Assembly (NCBI RefSeq): GCF_037975245.1 | Contig: NC_092563.1 | Span: 7,313,501-7,377,500 of the forward strand | From: Apostichopus japonicus | Taxonomy: Eukaryota; Echinodermata; Holothuroidea; Aspidochirotida; Stichopodidae | Length of the DNA stretch: 64,000 nucleotides | Direction: 5' to 3' | Part shown: piece by piece, positions 35,637 through 47,210 of the stretch | How the letters are laid out: every line of letters starts with the position of its first letter | Numbering within the stretch: position 1 is the stretch's first letter | Notes under the pieces: generated by a model | Seen by the model: the letters and a program-made list of their open reading frames with translations, nothing else | What the model was told of the DNA's origin: nothing | Database searches by the model: none | Translations under genes and position numbers: made by a program

Positions 35637-37540
35637 TTATATTACTGTTTGGCTGTTTATTCCACTAGTCCTCAACTGGAGAGGAGGGAAGGTCAAACTG
35701 ATGAGCAAGCTATTTCAAATAGATTTTCCCAAAATTTTGGATCACCTGACTGTGTATAAAATGTGAAATTTTGTAGAATTTAAAATCGGAAGTTGCACCT
35801 TGGACAAGAAAGGGTTTATTAATTGAAAACAGAACAAGATCAATAAAATTGTAACTGTCTGTCTGATCTTTCCACACTTATCGAGACAAATATGTCATTT
35901 CCAAAAAGGCATAATTTGCATAAGATGTTTATGTCATATATATGTGAATTCCCTTTCAAGATCACTTTGTTATTAAGGTTATAGCTTACTTGGGTAAATG
36001 CAGACATCCTAAGGGCAATAGAGTCAGTATGTGTGCGTGAATGTGTATTTGAATGATGCAACTTTGTAACAGAATATCTTACCATACATAGTCAATCCCA
36101 TTAAGTCAAATTTGACTTTAATTACATGCTGGCTTACATTTTTATGAGTACAGGTATCTTATTTTGGGAGATTAAGTTGGAAGGTCATTTGAGGTCGGCA
36201 GAGGTCAAACTGTGAAAATATTTTAAGTACTATATCTCAGGAGTTGTTAAAGTAACAAAAGCTTGTTTTTTTACAATGTTACAGTAGGTGGCCTCATGAC
36301 TCGAATGTATTAAAGATGACCTTGCAAACAATTATCTCCGAAGGAAAATTTGCCAGTCCCTCATATTTCACATGAGGCTTCCCTTTCCATAATCATAAGA
36401 CACCCCAATTTTTTTTAAGGAGATCAAAGGGTCATTTGAGGTAACTTGCCTAAATGTTAGTGTACTGCATGTAAAGTGCCTTCTTCAAATGGCACTACTC
36501 TTAAAGGAATGGAGGAAGCTGATCATAAATTATTTTTAGCTTTTACACCCAGGACAGTCTGTTAACAATCTCCTCTGAGGGAGCTTGTCGTCTGATTCAT
36601 TCTCTTCCGAGATGACTCGTTTTTGCTTTGGACAACAGCTGCATTATTATTAGCAAAACCTAGAATTTTTTCTTTTAACCAAGGCAACTGAAAAGTAGAT
36701 TTTTTTTTTCAAGTTGAAGAATTTATCTGGAAGAATTGTTAGCACACCTGCCTCTATGTTGTATTAAATCAATAAGAACAGCTGCCTTGATCTCCCCAGG
36801 CTATATTGTCCTTCTTATCATCCCTCAGCCCCCCTCCCCCCCCCCCCCTCTGTCTCTCTATCTCTCCTCCTCTCTTTCTCCTCTTTTTTTCAACTGAGAA
36901 CAATTCTCATTTTCACGAATTGGCAAAACATATGAATCATTGCATAGTTGATGATCAAACCAGATTCTATAATCATTTTATTGTTTTGTTAACATTTTGA
37001 TCTTGTGATTGCTGATGTTCCAGCTGTGTAGCAACCATGAGGTTTGACTGGTTGCTTAGTACAGGAAGATAGGAGGAGTTAAATCATCTAGGGTTTATAG
37101 GCCGGTTTGTGTTCCTGATGGGAGAAATCACGGTGATTGGAAAACTAAGTGAGCTGTAAAGTCCTCAAAATACTGCAGGAAATTAGATTCCATGATGATA
37201 AGAGAGTGATGAGAGGAAGGAGGGGGGGGGGGGGTAAGGTTTCATCTCCAAAACAATAAAAAAAAAACATATTTGCTAAATTTGTATTTTTTGCAATTGT
37301 GCAATTGAAAGAGGTACCTTCTTTGGATGCAAAGGTTCCCATGGCTACATGTCAGATGTGTAGGTTTAACGTAGAGTGGATCATTGACCATATATGGTCA
37401 TTTCATTCCTGTAGTCTAATTTAAATGGAAGTGGGCACATGAAGACACTTCAGCAGGTATATAATGGAATCGGATGACTTCACTAGAAATCACATGGAAA
37501 CACTTGAGATAGTAGTAGGATTTTCTAGATGGAGGATAGA
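35637..37540. other. Non-coding stretch
   Basis: No supported exon. GGTCATTTGAGGT occurs twice (about 36183 and 36432), framing AGGTCAAACTGTGAAAATA and AGATCAAAGGGTCATTTGAG; this may be an old repeat fragment related in style to the one at 59070. C and CT runs at 36830-36885 and a G tract near 37221-37234 are low-complexity. Confidence 0.45.
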
Positions 37541-37960
37541 CTATGTAGATGAAGGGGTTCACGTGACAGTGCTGCTATCTAGTCTACATGGAGTGGCTCA
37601 TGTGGGGACACTTCTGGTGGTAGACTATGTAGATGGAGGGGTTCACGTGACAGTGCTGCTATCTAGTCTACATGGAGTGGCTCATGTGGGGACACTTCTG
37701 GTGGTAGACTATGTAGATGGAGGGGTTCACGTGACAGTGCTGCTATCTAGTCTACATGGAGTGGCTCATGTGGGGACACTTCTGGTGGTAGCCTATGTAG
37801 ATGAAGGGGTTAACGTGACAGCGCTCCGATCTATTCTACTAGACTATGTAGATGGAGGTGTGATTGTGACAGCACTCCGATCTATTCTCCATGGAGTGGC
37901 TCGTGTGGGGACACTTCTGGTGGTAGACTATGTAGATGGAGGGGTTCACAACCTGTCCTG
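37541..37960. repeat. 84-bp minisatellite, five units plus a 51-bp partial
   Basis: CTATGTAGATG recurs at 37541, 37625, 37709, 37793, 37844 and 37928. The period is 84 bp, except one shortened 51-bp unit between 37793 and 37844. The three left units are almost identical. The plus strand holds a 184-codon frame (37464-38018) of 28-residue repeats starting DYVDGGVHVTV. The shortened unit also removes a multiple of three bases, so the frame survives. There is no signal peptide, splice support or known domain, so it is scored as a satellite, not a gene. Confidence 0.9.
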
Positions 37961-40900
37961 CCCTTGCCAACATCCCACCCAACCCTCTCCTACAGGAGTA
38001 GCCTGCTATTGGGTTTGAGCCTGAGAGCCCCTTTGGGGGTTGGGGAGGGGGGGCAGCCCTGTTCTCTGGTTGAAATGATTTTGTTGTTGATAAATTTTGC
38101 TGGCAAGTGATCTATTTAGGTCAAACAAATAGGAATGTTTAGTAATATATCCCAGATTTGCCAATAATAAGTCATTCTTTTCCGTAAAGTTGGGCTGTTT
38201 TTAATCGTGGGAAAATCTAAACATGAAAACAGCCGATAGCTCTCTACCTGTTTGAATCTTTGTCTAGATCTATGGATTTATTTTGAATCCTTGGTTGAAT
38301 AAGGTATGTAGATGTACTTACTGAACTTTGATGACTTGGTATTTTTCAGTCCTATTGATCAATTAAAAGTGCACCTCATCCATTCTGTGGTATCTAAAGT
38401 TCACAATTGGTATCACATAGTTTAACTTTAATCTGCTAAAATGAGTGGTTACGTGCCACTTATGCCAAAAGTCAGAGATGCGATAACCTTAAAGCGATAC
38501 ACTGTACTGAATAGTATTTTTTGATAGGAGATCTTTGTTAAGCATCATATCCTGAACTAAGTATTATTCTTTCGTACAAAGAAGTGTCATTTCAGAATAC
38601 AATTAGTGATCTTTATGAACAGGACATGCCAGGTCGAAAGTCAGTCAATTACAGGAGGACTTTTTTCGTTAGTTTATTTTGGGGTTGTAAGTCAGTTATG
38701 AAATGTACTCACGGGTAGGATGAAACTCGACTCAAAAAGTAAGATATTTTTTGTAAAGTGATGAAATTTCTTCAAATTAACGTCCTTTTGAAACTGTTTT
38801 CTGACAAGCAGAATGGGTATGTTAGTAGGGGCAAGCCTTATCCCCCCTCCCCACCCACAACTAACCTATCCCTACCTCTCTTAAGTTTCAACATTTAGTA
38901 TAATTAAAAGAAGCTATGGTAAGATATCCGTCCCCTTCAGGTAAAAGAATTTTACATCCGATGAAACCGAGTCTCTGATTAGCAAAACAATGACTGCTTT
39001 AAAGTGGATGTTTTTCACATCTGTTGCGAGCACTTGCAAAACTACTTCCCATCCATTTCCATAGGTATTGAATTACCTCCTGAATTGCTTTACCATTCGA
39101 TCTGCGGAGAAAGCAAACTCTACAAAACTTATTCACAGGTTCCATTAATTGTTATTTTTTATGTCGTTGGTATGTTTCCTGTGAGTGTATCTTCATTACA
39201 AAATTATGATCAAAATATATGGAAATAACATGTGGCCCATCGCAGCACCTGCCGGTAAATACTGTCTGAAATTGCAAACGGTTTTAGCTTTAATGGCTTC
39301 GTACTTTTAGTTTACCCCTTCACCGCCTTACAACGAAATGAGTCTCATACCAGTCGCCGTGACTGACGATTAAGCCTCCGCAGATATGTTGCAGGTGCGG
39401 CATACAGTATGTACATGGATCCAGAAGAGAGGTTTAAGGAGAAATCGGACTTATAATATCCGAGTAAAAGCTCCCTCCTCCTATTTGAAGGTTAAAATGC
39501 ATAACTAAAGAACAACTTTATAGAAAAGGTTTCGCCAGTGGTACAGTAGCTACCGAGAATGACGTCGGTAGAGCTCATGAGTGGTGATGTGTGGAATGGG
39601 TTGAAAAATCAGTAGGCTTATAGTGAAGATGTCTTTCAGAGTGTCAGTTGGGGTGATGGTTGGGGAGGGGTTTAGCCTTATGAGTCATGCAATTCTTGGA
39701 AAACGAATGTTCAAGATTATTGGAGACATTTTAAAAAATCTTCACAATCTCTGTAGTTGTAGCTGAGTTGTGTATGTCAGTACTTTCACATGACTCTATG
39801 TGCGTGATCAGTAATTAAAGCAAAAATTGAATAAAACAAGAGAAATTTTGTCACCCAGAAAACCCATAAAAAAAAAAGAGGCATTTCTGTTAATTCGGGA
39901 TAAAACAAGAATTTAATTATAGTCATAGGGCCTAAAAGATGGACCTTACTCAGACCTTTGATCTCGGAGGCAATCTACAGACAAAGAAAGTATTTTATTC
40001 GAAAACCAACGGAATTGACAAAAAAGGAGGAGAAATGTTACAGTTCACAGAAAGTGAGTTTGGACTTCTTCTTCTTCTTCAGAAGGAACATAGTTTTTTT
40101 TTTTTTAAAACAAGAGTGTGACTGTTTCTGTGACTCCACTAACCCCCTCCCCCTTCCTCCAAATAACTATGTTTATAATGAAACCAGATGAAACCAGTGT
40201 TTTGGTGGCGTGTTAGGTGTACTCATGTTGTCAGTGGGTTCCCAGTGACATACAAAACAGGCCGTCAAAGTACAATTGCGATGTTTTTGAGTTTGATGGC
40301 CTTAGTTTCCTGGCAATGCCATAAGGACGGATACCAGATGAATGAGTTACCTATCAGCTGGAATTAACACTTCATTAACTACGAATTAGTCCCTAAATGT
40401 TCTGCCAGATTGAATGGAACAAGGGAAACCAAGGTAGAAATATGCTCAGATGGCGATGTCATCACATGCTAATTACTGTACCATCGGGGGTAACCTTGAG
40501 TGCTGCGATGATTCGTTTAGGCGAAGTACTTTGGCCTGGGTCGAGCATATTTAAAAGTAAAACAATCTGCTAAATTTATTGGAAGGGTTTTAGGTGGTAC
40601 ATATTGATTTTCTTTTTGTGACCTATAAAGTTCCATTTGATTGATAATTGATCAATTGTAGCGAGATCTCGAGATGTGAGGTCTAGGTATAAAACCAGGG
40701 ACAGCTGAGATTATGAATGAGTTTTGGGGGGCCAATTATAGAGGAACAAAATATTTTTAATATATTGTGGATATGCAGATCTGTATGTACTATGAAGATG
40801 ATTAAAAAAACAATTAAAACAGCTAGCCAATATTTAAACACAGGGCTTCTTTCAGTATAAATTTTACTTTTGATAGGTCACTCTTTTAAAAGTGGCAGAT

Positions 40901-41095
40901 AATGATGCCTGGAAGGAGGGAGGGGTAGGAAGAATAGACAAATGTCCTTATCCCCTCCCACCCCCCCCCCCACAAATATTGGGGCCCCAAATATTTTGCC
41001 ATAAGCTTCAAAACGTCAACTTGGAGGCCCTCCATGGTTGAAAATGGCAAAGAACACATAAATTCAGGTGTCGGTGGTGATGAACATGGCAGTAG
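37961..41095. other. Non-coding stretch
   Basis: No supported exon. G tract near 38041-38052, C-rich run at 38838-38870, a CTT trinucleotide patch at about 40067-40081, a T run near 40096-40106 and a C tract at 40959-40972. The segment 39240-39390 and the segment 40240-40560 have balanced composition and no simple repeats, but no protein or RNA was recognised in them. Confidence 0.5.
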
Positions 41096-41197
41096 ATGTT
41101 GTGTTTCCATGCAGTAGCCATTTTGTGTCCATGCAGTAGCCATTGTGTGTCCATGCAGTAGCCATTGTGTGTCCATGCAGTAGCCATTGTGTGTCCT
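41096..41197. repeat. 22-bp minisatellite, about four and a half units
   Basis: CCATGCAGTAGCCATT plus TGTGTGT repeats every 22 bp. The left units are slightly diverged (TTTCCATGCAG, TTTTGTGTCC) and the right ones identical. Minus-strand frames across it give WLLHGHTMATAWT-type repeats and are artefacts. Confidence 0.92.
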
Positions 41198-42908
41198 GTA
41201 CTATTAAATTGTTGATACAAGAAAGAGTGTTTTCAAGGTTTAGAAAACGACATGTTATTGAAAATTAATTTGATGGTTAATAAGGTCAGAGTGGAGGACA
41301 TCATAATCATCAGCTTAATTCATTTTGTGAATTATCTTATTATTCTTATTAATTTGCCTCGCCTCCCCCCCCCCCAAAAAAAAAGAAACGATTTCTAGTA
41401 TATGACTTATTTTAAGGGGTGAATATCTCCCAAAATAAAGAGGCGGTTCAAACTCACGACAAAGCTTTCGAATATGCTCGGTTCAAGACTTTAAACCATT
41501 CCAACACAATATTTATTGTGTAACCGTACTTTCATAGTTTTGGGTGTTTGTACAAGTCAACTTTGATCACTATAAGATAAGTGCATGATACCATCTCCTA
41601 CTATAGAAAAATTGCAAAGAATGTTAGATAATATTGTCTATATCACATCAGATTCACGAAACATGTTTTAATAAACTACAGGTCGATTTTCAAAATATGT
41701 AGACATTACGACTCACCTTCATGATGCCAGTTTATACAGCAATTTGGCAATGCCTAATTTGCATATAAGATTCAAGGTGATATTCATTAAAGCCATCGAT
41801 TAATAGTTACGATAATTATTTGCTTAAATTCAATCAATCAAACCATTTTACTGAATGGGGCAAATACAGCCAAAGATACACAAGTTTTCATTAAAGTTAT
41901 ATATTTTTACACTATTGGGAAACCTTCACGAAAGGTACAGTTATATAGATCTGTGAATTATGGCAGTCATAATATTAAAATATCTGTTAGAAGTTTAATT
42001 TCATTTTTTGTGTCATCATCTTTGACATTCCAAAAATCAGGCTAAAATTTGCTGAATCCTTGATTTTATTCAGTCCACATATTATAAAACATCTGACTCT
42101 GACGACGACAATTAGCCCAAAAGTGCATTGGTGCTCATTATAATACCCATAATCTGGTCGGAAACAAACTACATAGTATCCTTCAAATAGGTCACCTATA
42201 ACAGCCCACTGGCGACCAATCAAATTCGATCAATCGTTTCCTCATTCTAGTTCTCTTTGCAAGGATACAGCTGTCAAAGTCATCAAAAAGTGGTGGCTTT
42301 TTCTTTTCTTTATTTTCTCTCTCTAGAAAACTCTCTCTCTCTCCACCTAGAACTCTCTCCCTTAACCTTTTCACAAAGTATGGGATTCCCTGATTATTAG
42401 GGATTCTGTTTGAAATTTATATAGCAGAAATTAGATATGGTATTATAACAACGTTGATTTCACACGCTTGATGGAGGGGAGTAGGACAGCAAAGTTTACC
42501 GGTGTGTAGATAGTATAACCAGCAGAAGACTAGTAAATATATCCTGGTTTATTCACCCTCACCCTAGTTTAATGTTACATGAGTACCAGATTTCTCAAAT
42601 TTGTGTGTGACAAAAAAAGATTTTATTACGTTTTCTAGAAATTTATCTAGCACGACGACCGACCGGTAGAAGAACAAGATAGCAACTTTATGTAGGTTAA
42701 ATCAGATACCACACATCTCCAAGTAATTTTCACTTTTTTTTATTCTATTATCATTAACGTCATCACACGGCAGTTAAGTTGGAAGGGTTCACAAAATTGT
42801 GGTTCGACACCACCTGTTCATCTGTCCGTCGGTCCGTCCGTCCGTACCATGACATTTGTACTTGCATCCATGTGACTACTAGTGTAGAAAATTTCTGAAA
42901 AGCCTGAA
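41198..42908. other. Non-coding stretch
   Basis: No supported exon. C tract followed by A tract at 41367-41384, CT microsatellite at about 42318-42342, and a GTCCGTCGGTCCGTCCGTCC patch at 42824-42845. The last resembles the tetranucleotide portion of repeats like the one at 59070. Confidence 0.5.
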
Positions 42909-43185
42909 GAGATTTTAAATTGTCATTATTATGACAATAATATACCATGGAACTTTCATGGCTTGGGTAATTTAATTTCTTTCATCAATGAAGTCCACAA
43001 GATTTCACTGTTAACAATGGCAACTGAGGACGGGATTAAATAGAGGGAGATTTTAAATTGTCATTATTATGACAATAATATACCATGGAACTTTTATGGC
43101 TTGGGTAATTTAATTTCTTTCATCAATGAAGTCCACAAGATTTCACTGTTAACAATGGCAACTGAGGACGGGATTAAATAGAGGG
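42909..43185. repeat. 138-bp tandem duplication, nearly identical
   Basis: Unit 1 is 42909-43046 and unit 2 is 43047-43184. I see a single substitution (CTTTCATGG versus CTTTTATGG) in 138 bp. Both contain ATTGTCATTATTATGACAAT, a near-palindrome, and ACTGAGGACGGGATTAAATA. Such identity means a very recent duplication or an assembly error. Confidence 0.95.
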
Positions 43186-44133
43186 CGGCATTGCAAATGA
43201 TCACATAACAAGAATGGGTTATTTGCTTCTCAGATATTTCAACCACTCTCTATGAGATGTTGGATGTTTAAGGTATGGAGTTATTTCGTTTTGATGTAGG
43301 TTTGGATACACCATGCAGTTGGATTATTCAGGTGGTGGGCTGTTACATTAGGGTATATTTACCTCTAATTAAAATAGATAGCTAAGTTTTTCTATCTGCT
43401 TAAGGATAACAGGTGTGTGAACTTCTATTGGTTTTAAGGAAGGAAGTTGAAAAGTGTATTAAATAAGGCAGAAAATAACAAAAAATCGCTCTGATTTGCA
43501 TGGATTGAATAAAAAGTATTGTCCTTCGACTAAAACTTTCAGTCGATTTCTTTGGCATTATGCCAAAAAATAAATAATGTCAATGATGTGATGATGATGT
43601 TGACATGAATGATTTGAATATGAAATCGCACAAGAACAATAACCAACAATAAAATAATAAAATCAAAATAACGGATATATTTTATGTACATGTGATGTCA
43701 CCATTGCCATTCTTTCACTAACACTGGTTCTACCAAACTTGCATGACACATGCTATTTCAAACTTTCATGCATTTATTATTTTCAGTCAACGTATAGATT
43801 GACCAACAAAGTCCAAGCAATGAGAGAGCTAGTAAATTATCAGTTACACAAAATTTTAAATTAGTCAAATTCAGAGAATATGCAATAAATGGTGTGCATG
43901 TGGAATCATAAAAAATGGTGATCAGATGTGGTATATACAGACTCTTAAAGGAGGCTCAGTAATAACAACATTGAATAAGTTATAAAATGGAGCCCAACTT
44001 AATGCCTTCCCCACACCCACCCCTTCCCCATACTCACCTCCCCCATTACACATAATAAAAGAGTTCTTAAAAGTATGTTGATGCTTGTCAGTCCCAGAGA
44101 GATGATGAAAGAGTATGCTAAGAGAAAGAGGCA
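43186..44133. other. Non-coding stretch
   Basis: No supported exon; AT-rich with ATGATGATGTTG-type patches near 43587. A C-rich patch (CCCACACCCACCCC) lies at about 44010-44044. Nothing further was recognised. Confidence 0.5.
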
Positions 44134-44457
44134 TCCATCACCTTCACCCATATAGCCTCACCATGACCTTCACACATATAGCCACACCCTAACCATCACC
44201 TTCACCCATATAGCCACACCCTAACATTCACCCTCACCCTAACCATCACCTTCACCCATATAGCCTAACCCTAACCATCACCTTCACCCATATAGCCACA
44301 CCCTATCCATCAACTTCACCCATATAGCCACACCCTATCCATCACCTTCACCCATATAGCCACACCCTAGCCATCACCTTCACCCATATTGCCACACCCT
44401 AACCATCACTTCCACCCGTATAGCCACACCCTAACCATCACCTTCACCCATATATAG
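44134..44457. repeat. 32-bp minisatellite with telomere-like CCCTAA steps
   Basis: The unit CCATCACCTTCACCCATATAGCCACACCCTAA (written here by its parts: CCATCACCTTCACCC, ATATAGCCACACCCTAA) repeats about ten times with variants. One segment reads CACCCTCACCCTAACCATCA. CCCTAAC resembles the vertebrate-type telomere repeat but never forms a pure run, so this is a minisatellite and not a telomere. Confidence 0.9.
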
Positions 44458-45474
44458 CCATATGGAACTACTTTGGCTCATCTCCAAGTAGCTGATGAAA
44501 ATTTGGTTAAGAAAATGATCAATGTGCTTTTAAATAAACAACTCTCACTCTCAACAAAAAGTTACTTCAAAATTTCTGGTATCAAAAACATACAGTGAAC
44601 TTTGGTCAACCTTAAAGGTATTAACAACTTTTTTCGAAAATGTTTTTTTTTTTTTTTAGGTTATATGTAAGGGATCCTACATTCAGTTAGTAAAGACAGA
44701 CAACTTGAAAATGGATGCCAGCTCCATCTGGAATACCAGTAGAAATAATCCCAAAAAACTCCCAGGGTCCCCAGAACTGATAAGAGTTGTCCTCTCACCA
44801 CTTTATGTACAATTTGTAGCTTTTGCTGGTGGTCAACTTCAAGTGTGTTTATATTAGTACAAACTGTGCATGCTTCCTCCAGATTTGGTCTGCGTGTGTG
44901 CGCTGTGTTTTTGTTTATGTGTGTGTGTGTGTAATTGGCCGACAATTACTACTGTAGATAATTTCCTATTTAATTAGACGCCTCTAAAATATCGTGGGAT
45001 TTTGCATGCATGAGTTACCCTATTAAATATTTAAGCAAATCAACCAAAATGTTCCCTCTCTGTGATAATCTGCTACTGTGTGTCCATCCAGTAAATAGAA
45101 AAGTGGAATAGAACCCAATATATGCCATGTTGACATACTGTGGTAACTTATGAATATGTATGTATGTACGTATGTATGTGTATATGCATATGTATTTATG
45201 TATATGTATGTATGTATCCTTCCTGGTTATAGGAATGTAAATATTGCTCAACTTTTATTTCCTGTATGACAACACTTTCGGATGGTAATATTTAGTTGAT
45301 TGATGTGAAATGGCTTACTGTACAGTAACCAGGGTTTGAAGATTTTTCCATGCTGGAAAAGTGCCCCTTTTTTCTTTCCTTCAACATGGAAGATACAGGT
45401 TTTTTTTCCATTAAGAGTGGAAGAAAAAAAAGTGGTTGAAAACTTTAAAACTTTTAAATCCTTGTACACAGGAT
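44458..45474. other. Non-coding stretch with microsatellites and a T/A foldback
   Basis: T tract at 44643-44658, GTGTGT near 44915-44931, and a TATG/TATGTA run at about 45155-45220. Just left of the U2-like segment, at about 45399-45430, an eight-T run and CCA face TGG and an eight-A run, forming a local hairpin. No gene was recognised. Confidence 0.5.
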
Positions 45475-45660
45475 ATCGCTTCTCGGCCTTTTGGCTAAGA
45501 TCATGTGTAATATCTGTTCCCTTTCGAGGGGAATGGTGATGCACACCTGACGATGATCACACAGTCACAGTCCCGATGCAAGGGGAATGGGGCTGAGAGC
45601 GGATCAGTCGTTTGGTAGTTTGGTTTTCGTGCCCAGGAAAGACTTTTCCTTAAAAAAAGT
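45475..45660 (+). pseudogene. U2 snRNA 5' domain fused to an unrelated structured tail
   Basis: The first ~45 bases (45475-45519, starting ATCGCTTCTCGGCC and including TTTTGGCTAAGATCA) match the start of the U2 spliceosomal RNA, which is highly conserved in eukaryotes. I see two changes. One is in the branch-site recognition segment, GTAATA in place of GTAGTA. After ATCTGTTC the sequence leaves U2: TTCCC and GGGGAA form a small hairpin, and GATGCAAGGGGAATGGGGCT follows. Near 45638-45653 AGGAAA and TTTCCT form another hairpin before an A run. No clear Sm site was found. This may be a chimeric retrocopy, a U2-headed SINE, or a diverged snRNA-like gene. Confidence 0.7.
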
Positions 45661-45679
45661 ATCTCAGATAGCAAACGGA

Positions 45680-45834
45680 AGTCAGTCTCTTAGATTCATA
45701 TTTAGCGTCCATGATTATGAACTGTCAATTGTCAACAACTCTGTAACTGGACGACACGCATAAATCTTGTTGTGACTCCAACTGGGTACCTAATGATTGG
45801 AAGGCACCGGCGTTAACTACTAAACTAAGTAGGC
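45680..45834 (-). mobile_element. tRNA-derived SINE, diverged copy
   Basis: It shares CAGTCTCTTAGATTC, GTCCATGATTATGAA, GTCAACAACTCTGTA and CTGGACGACA with the element at 54060-54210, in the same order and orientation. The right part, read on the minus strand, is a decayed tRNA-like head (AGTAGTTAACGCCGGTGCCT ... TTGGAGTCACA). It lies immediately after the U2-like segment. Confidence 0.8.
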
Positions 45835-47084
45835 TTAGTATTACATTAATTAACTACTAACTTCAATAATTACTTTAGCTGTAATTTGGTTCATTGCAAA
45901 ATTGTTTTTTGGGAAGATGTCAGGGTGAGTAAGGGGGGGGGGGGGGGGCTTGTGGAGGGGATAGAATTAAGACAGTTTAATCTTCTTGTGCATGTAGGCC
46001 GATGAACTGTTAAGTTCATGGTACTATGGATTATGCATATTTATCAGTATGCATGGTGTAGAGTTGAACAAGCTTGGGATAAACACTGGCAATACTCAAG
46101 TCTATTTTAACTAGATATCCTCATTTAAACTTTAGAGAAAGTCAGATTGGCGTCTATACAACCATTGAGTAGTTTTGCTGGTTGGCATTTAATCACTGTT
46201 GGATTCAGAAACAAAATTTAAAAAATTGTCAGTATTATGACTATTATCACTGCATGCCGTTAATAATGGAAGGTGTACAGTGTATTAAGTTTGAATTCAT
46301 TGAGGTATAGTTTTAAGTTTGCTGGTTTCAAATTGTCTCATCTTGCTCTATTGTTTGTTGCCTTTGCCTGTGGTATGAAAACACAACACAGGCTTAAAAA
46401 TGCGGCCTAGTTATGAGAAATATGTTATAGGTCTGAACAGACGATCCAATGTACAGAAAAATACAATGGATCCAGATCTAACATGCAACAACTGAAAATT
46501 ACGAAACATTCAAGACAGGCTTTAACAGACAAAGAACGTACAGAAAACTGTGATGGAGAGAGTTTGAACAGACAATAAACATATGGAAATATTTATTGTA
46601 CAGATTTGATAAAGTACAGCTCATGATCTACTGTACCTTATGAAAACAACAATAAACAGCTCGAGCAGACAATTGAAACATACAAAAAGAACAACACTAG
46701 TATCTTTTGTTGATTAAACTTGCTCTCCTTAGCCTGTAAACAGGTTTGTTTGCAAATATATATGCTATTAGAGCAGTCCAAGAAATGGTTACAATGGTGT
46801 GAAAGTGGTTTTGTTTTTTAGTGCTTGTTCTGTTATATATGTGCTGTTAGGGATCTCAATCACCATGTCATGAAAGTGTTGAGGGCAGTATATTTGCAGC
46901 ACGATATGGCTAAATATTTTGAGCTACTGTAGCCTTTTGAAATTTACGTTACATGATCGAAGAACAATAATGATGGCATGTTTAAAAGTAACCTCTCACC
47001 TGTATCCCTAAATTGAAAAGTGCAATTTTGGGACACAAATTACTGAATCGGTTATTGAAACGGCTAATGAAGGCTTCAATAACA
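45835..47084. other. Non-coding stretch
   Basis: No supported exon. G tract at 45936-45949. Between about 46440 and 46690 the sequence repeats a loose theme (ACAGACAATnnACnTACAGAAA-like), suggesting an old, very diverged tandem repeat of ~60 bp. Nothing else was recognised. Confidence 0.45.
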
Positions 47085-47210
47085 TTCGACGTTTAGATCC
47101 TAGCGGGATTTGCTTCCGAGGCTAACCTCCAGCTGCAATGATTGAAACATCAGGCTGTCTAACTTTAACATATTTCAGTATCCTTAGTAGATTTTGAGAG
47201 CCATTTAGGA
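47085..47210. mobile_element. Decayed relative of the 13.0-kb foldback element
   Basis: GACGTTTAGATCCTAGCGGG and CCGAGGCTAACC correspond to the left-arm end of the foldback element (GACGTTTCGATCCTAGCAGG, CAGAGGCTAAAT). About 45 bp later, GATTGAAACATCAGG and then TAACTTTAACATAT correspond to its right-arm end. The loop and most of the arm sequence are missing. It is a shortened, mutated copy with the same inverted layout. Confidence 0.65.

Noticed and set aside
44134-44457. Interstitial telomere
   Set aside because: CCCTAA never occurs in an uninterrupted run; it is one part of a 32-bp unit.
45475-45660. An intact U2 snRNA gene
   Set aside because: Similarity stops after about 45 bases, the branch-site segment is altered, and no clear Sm site was found.
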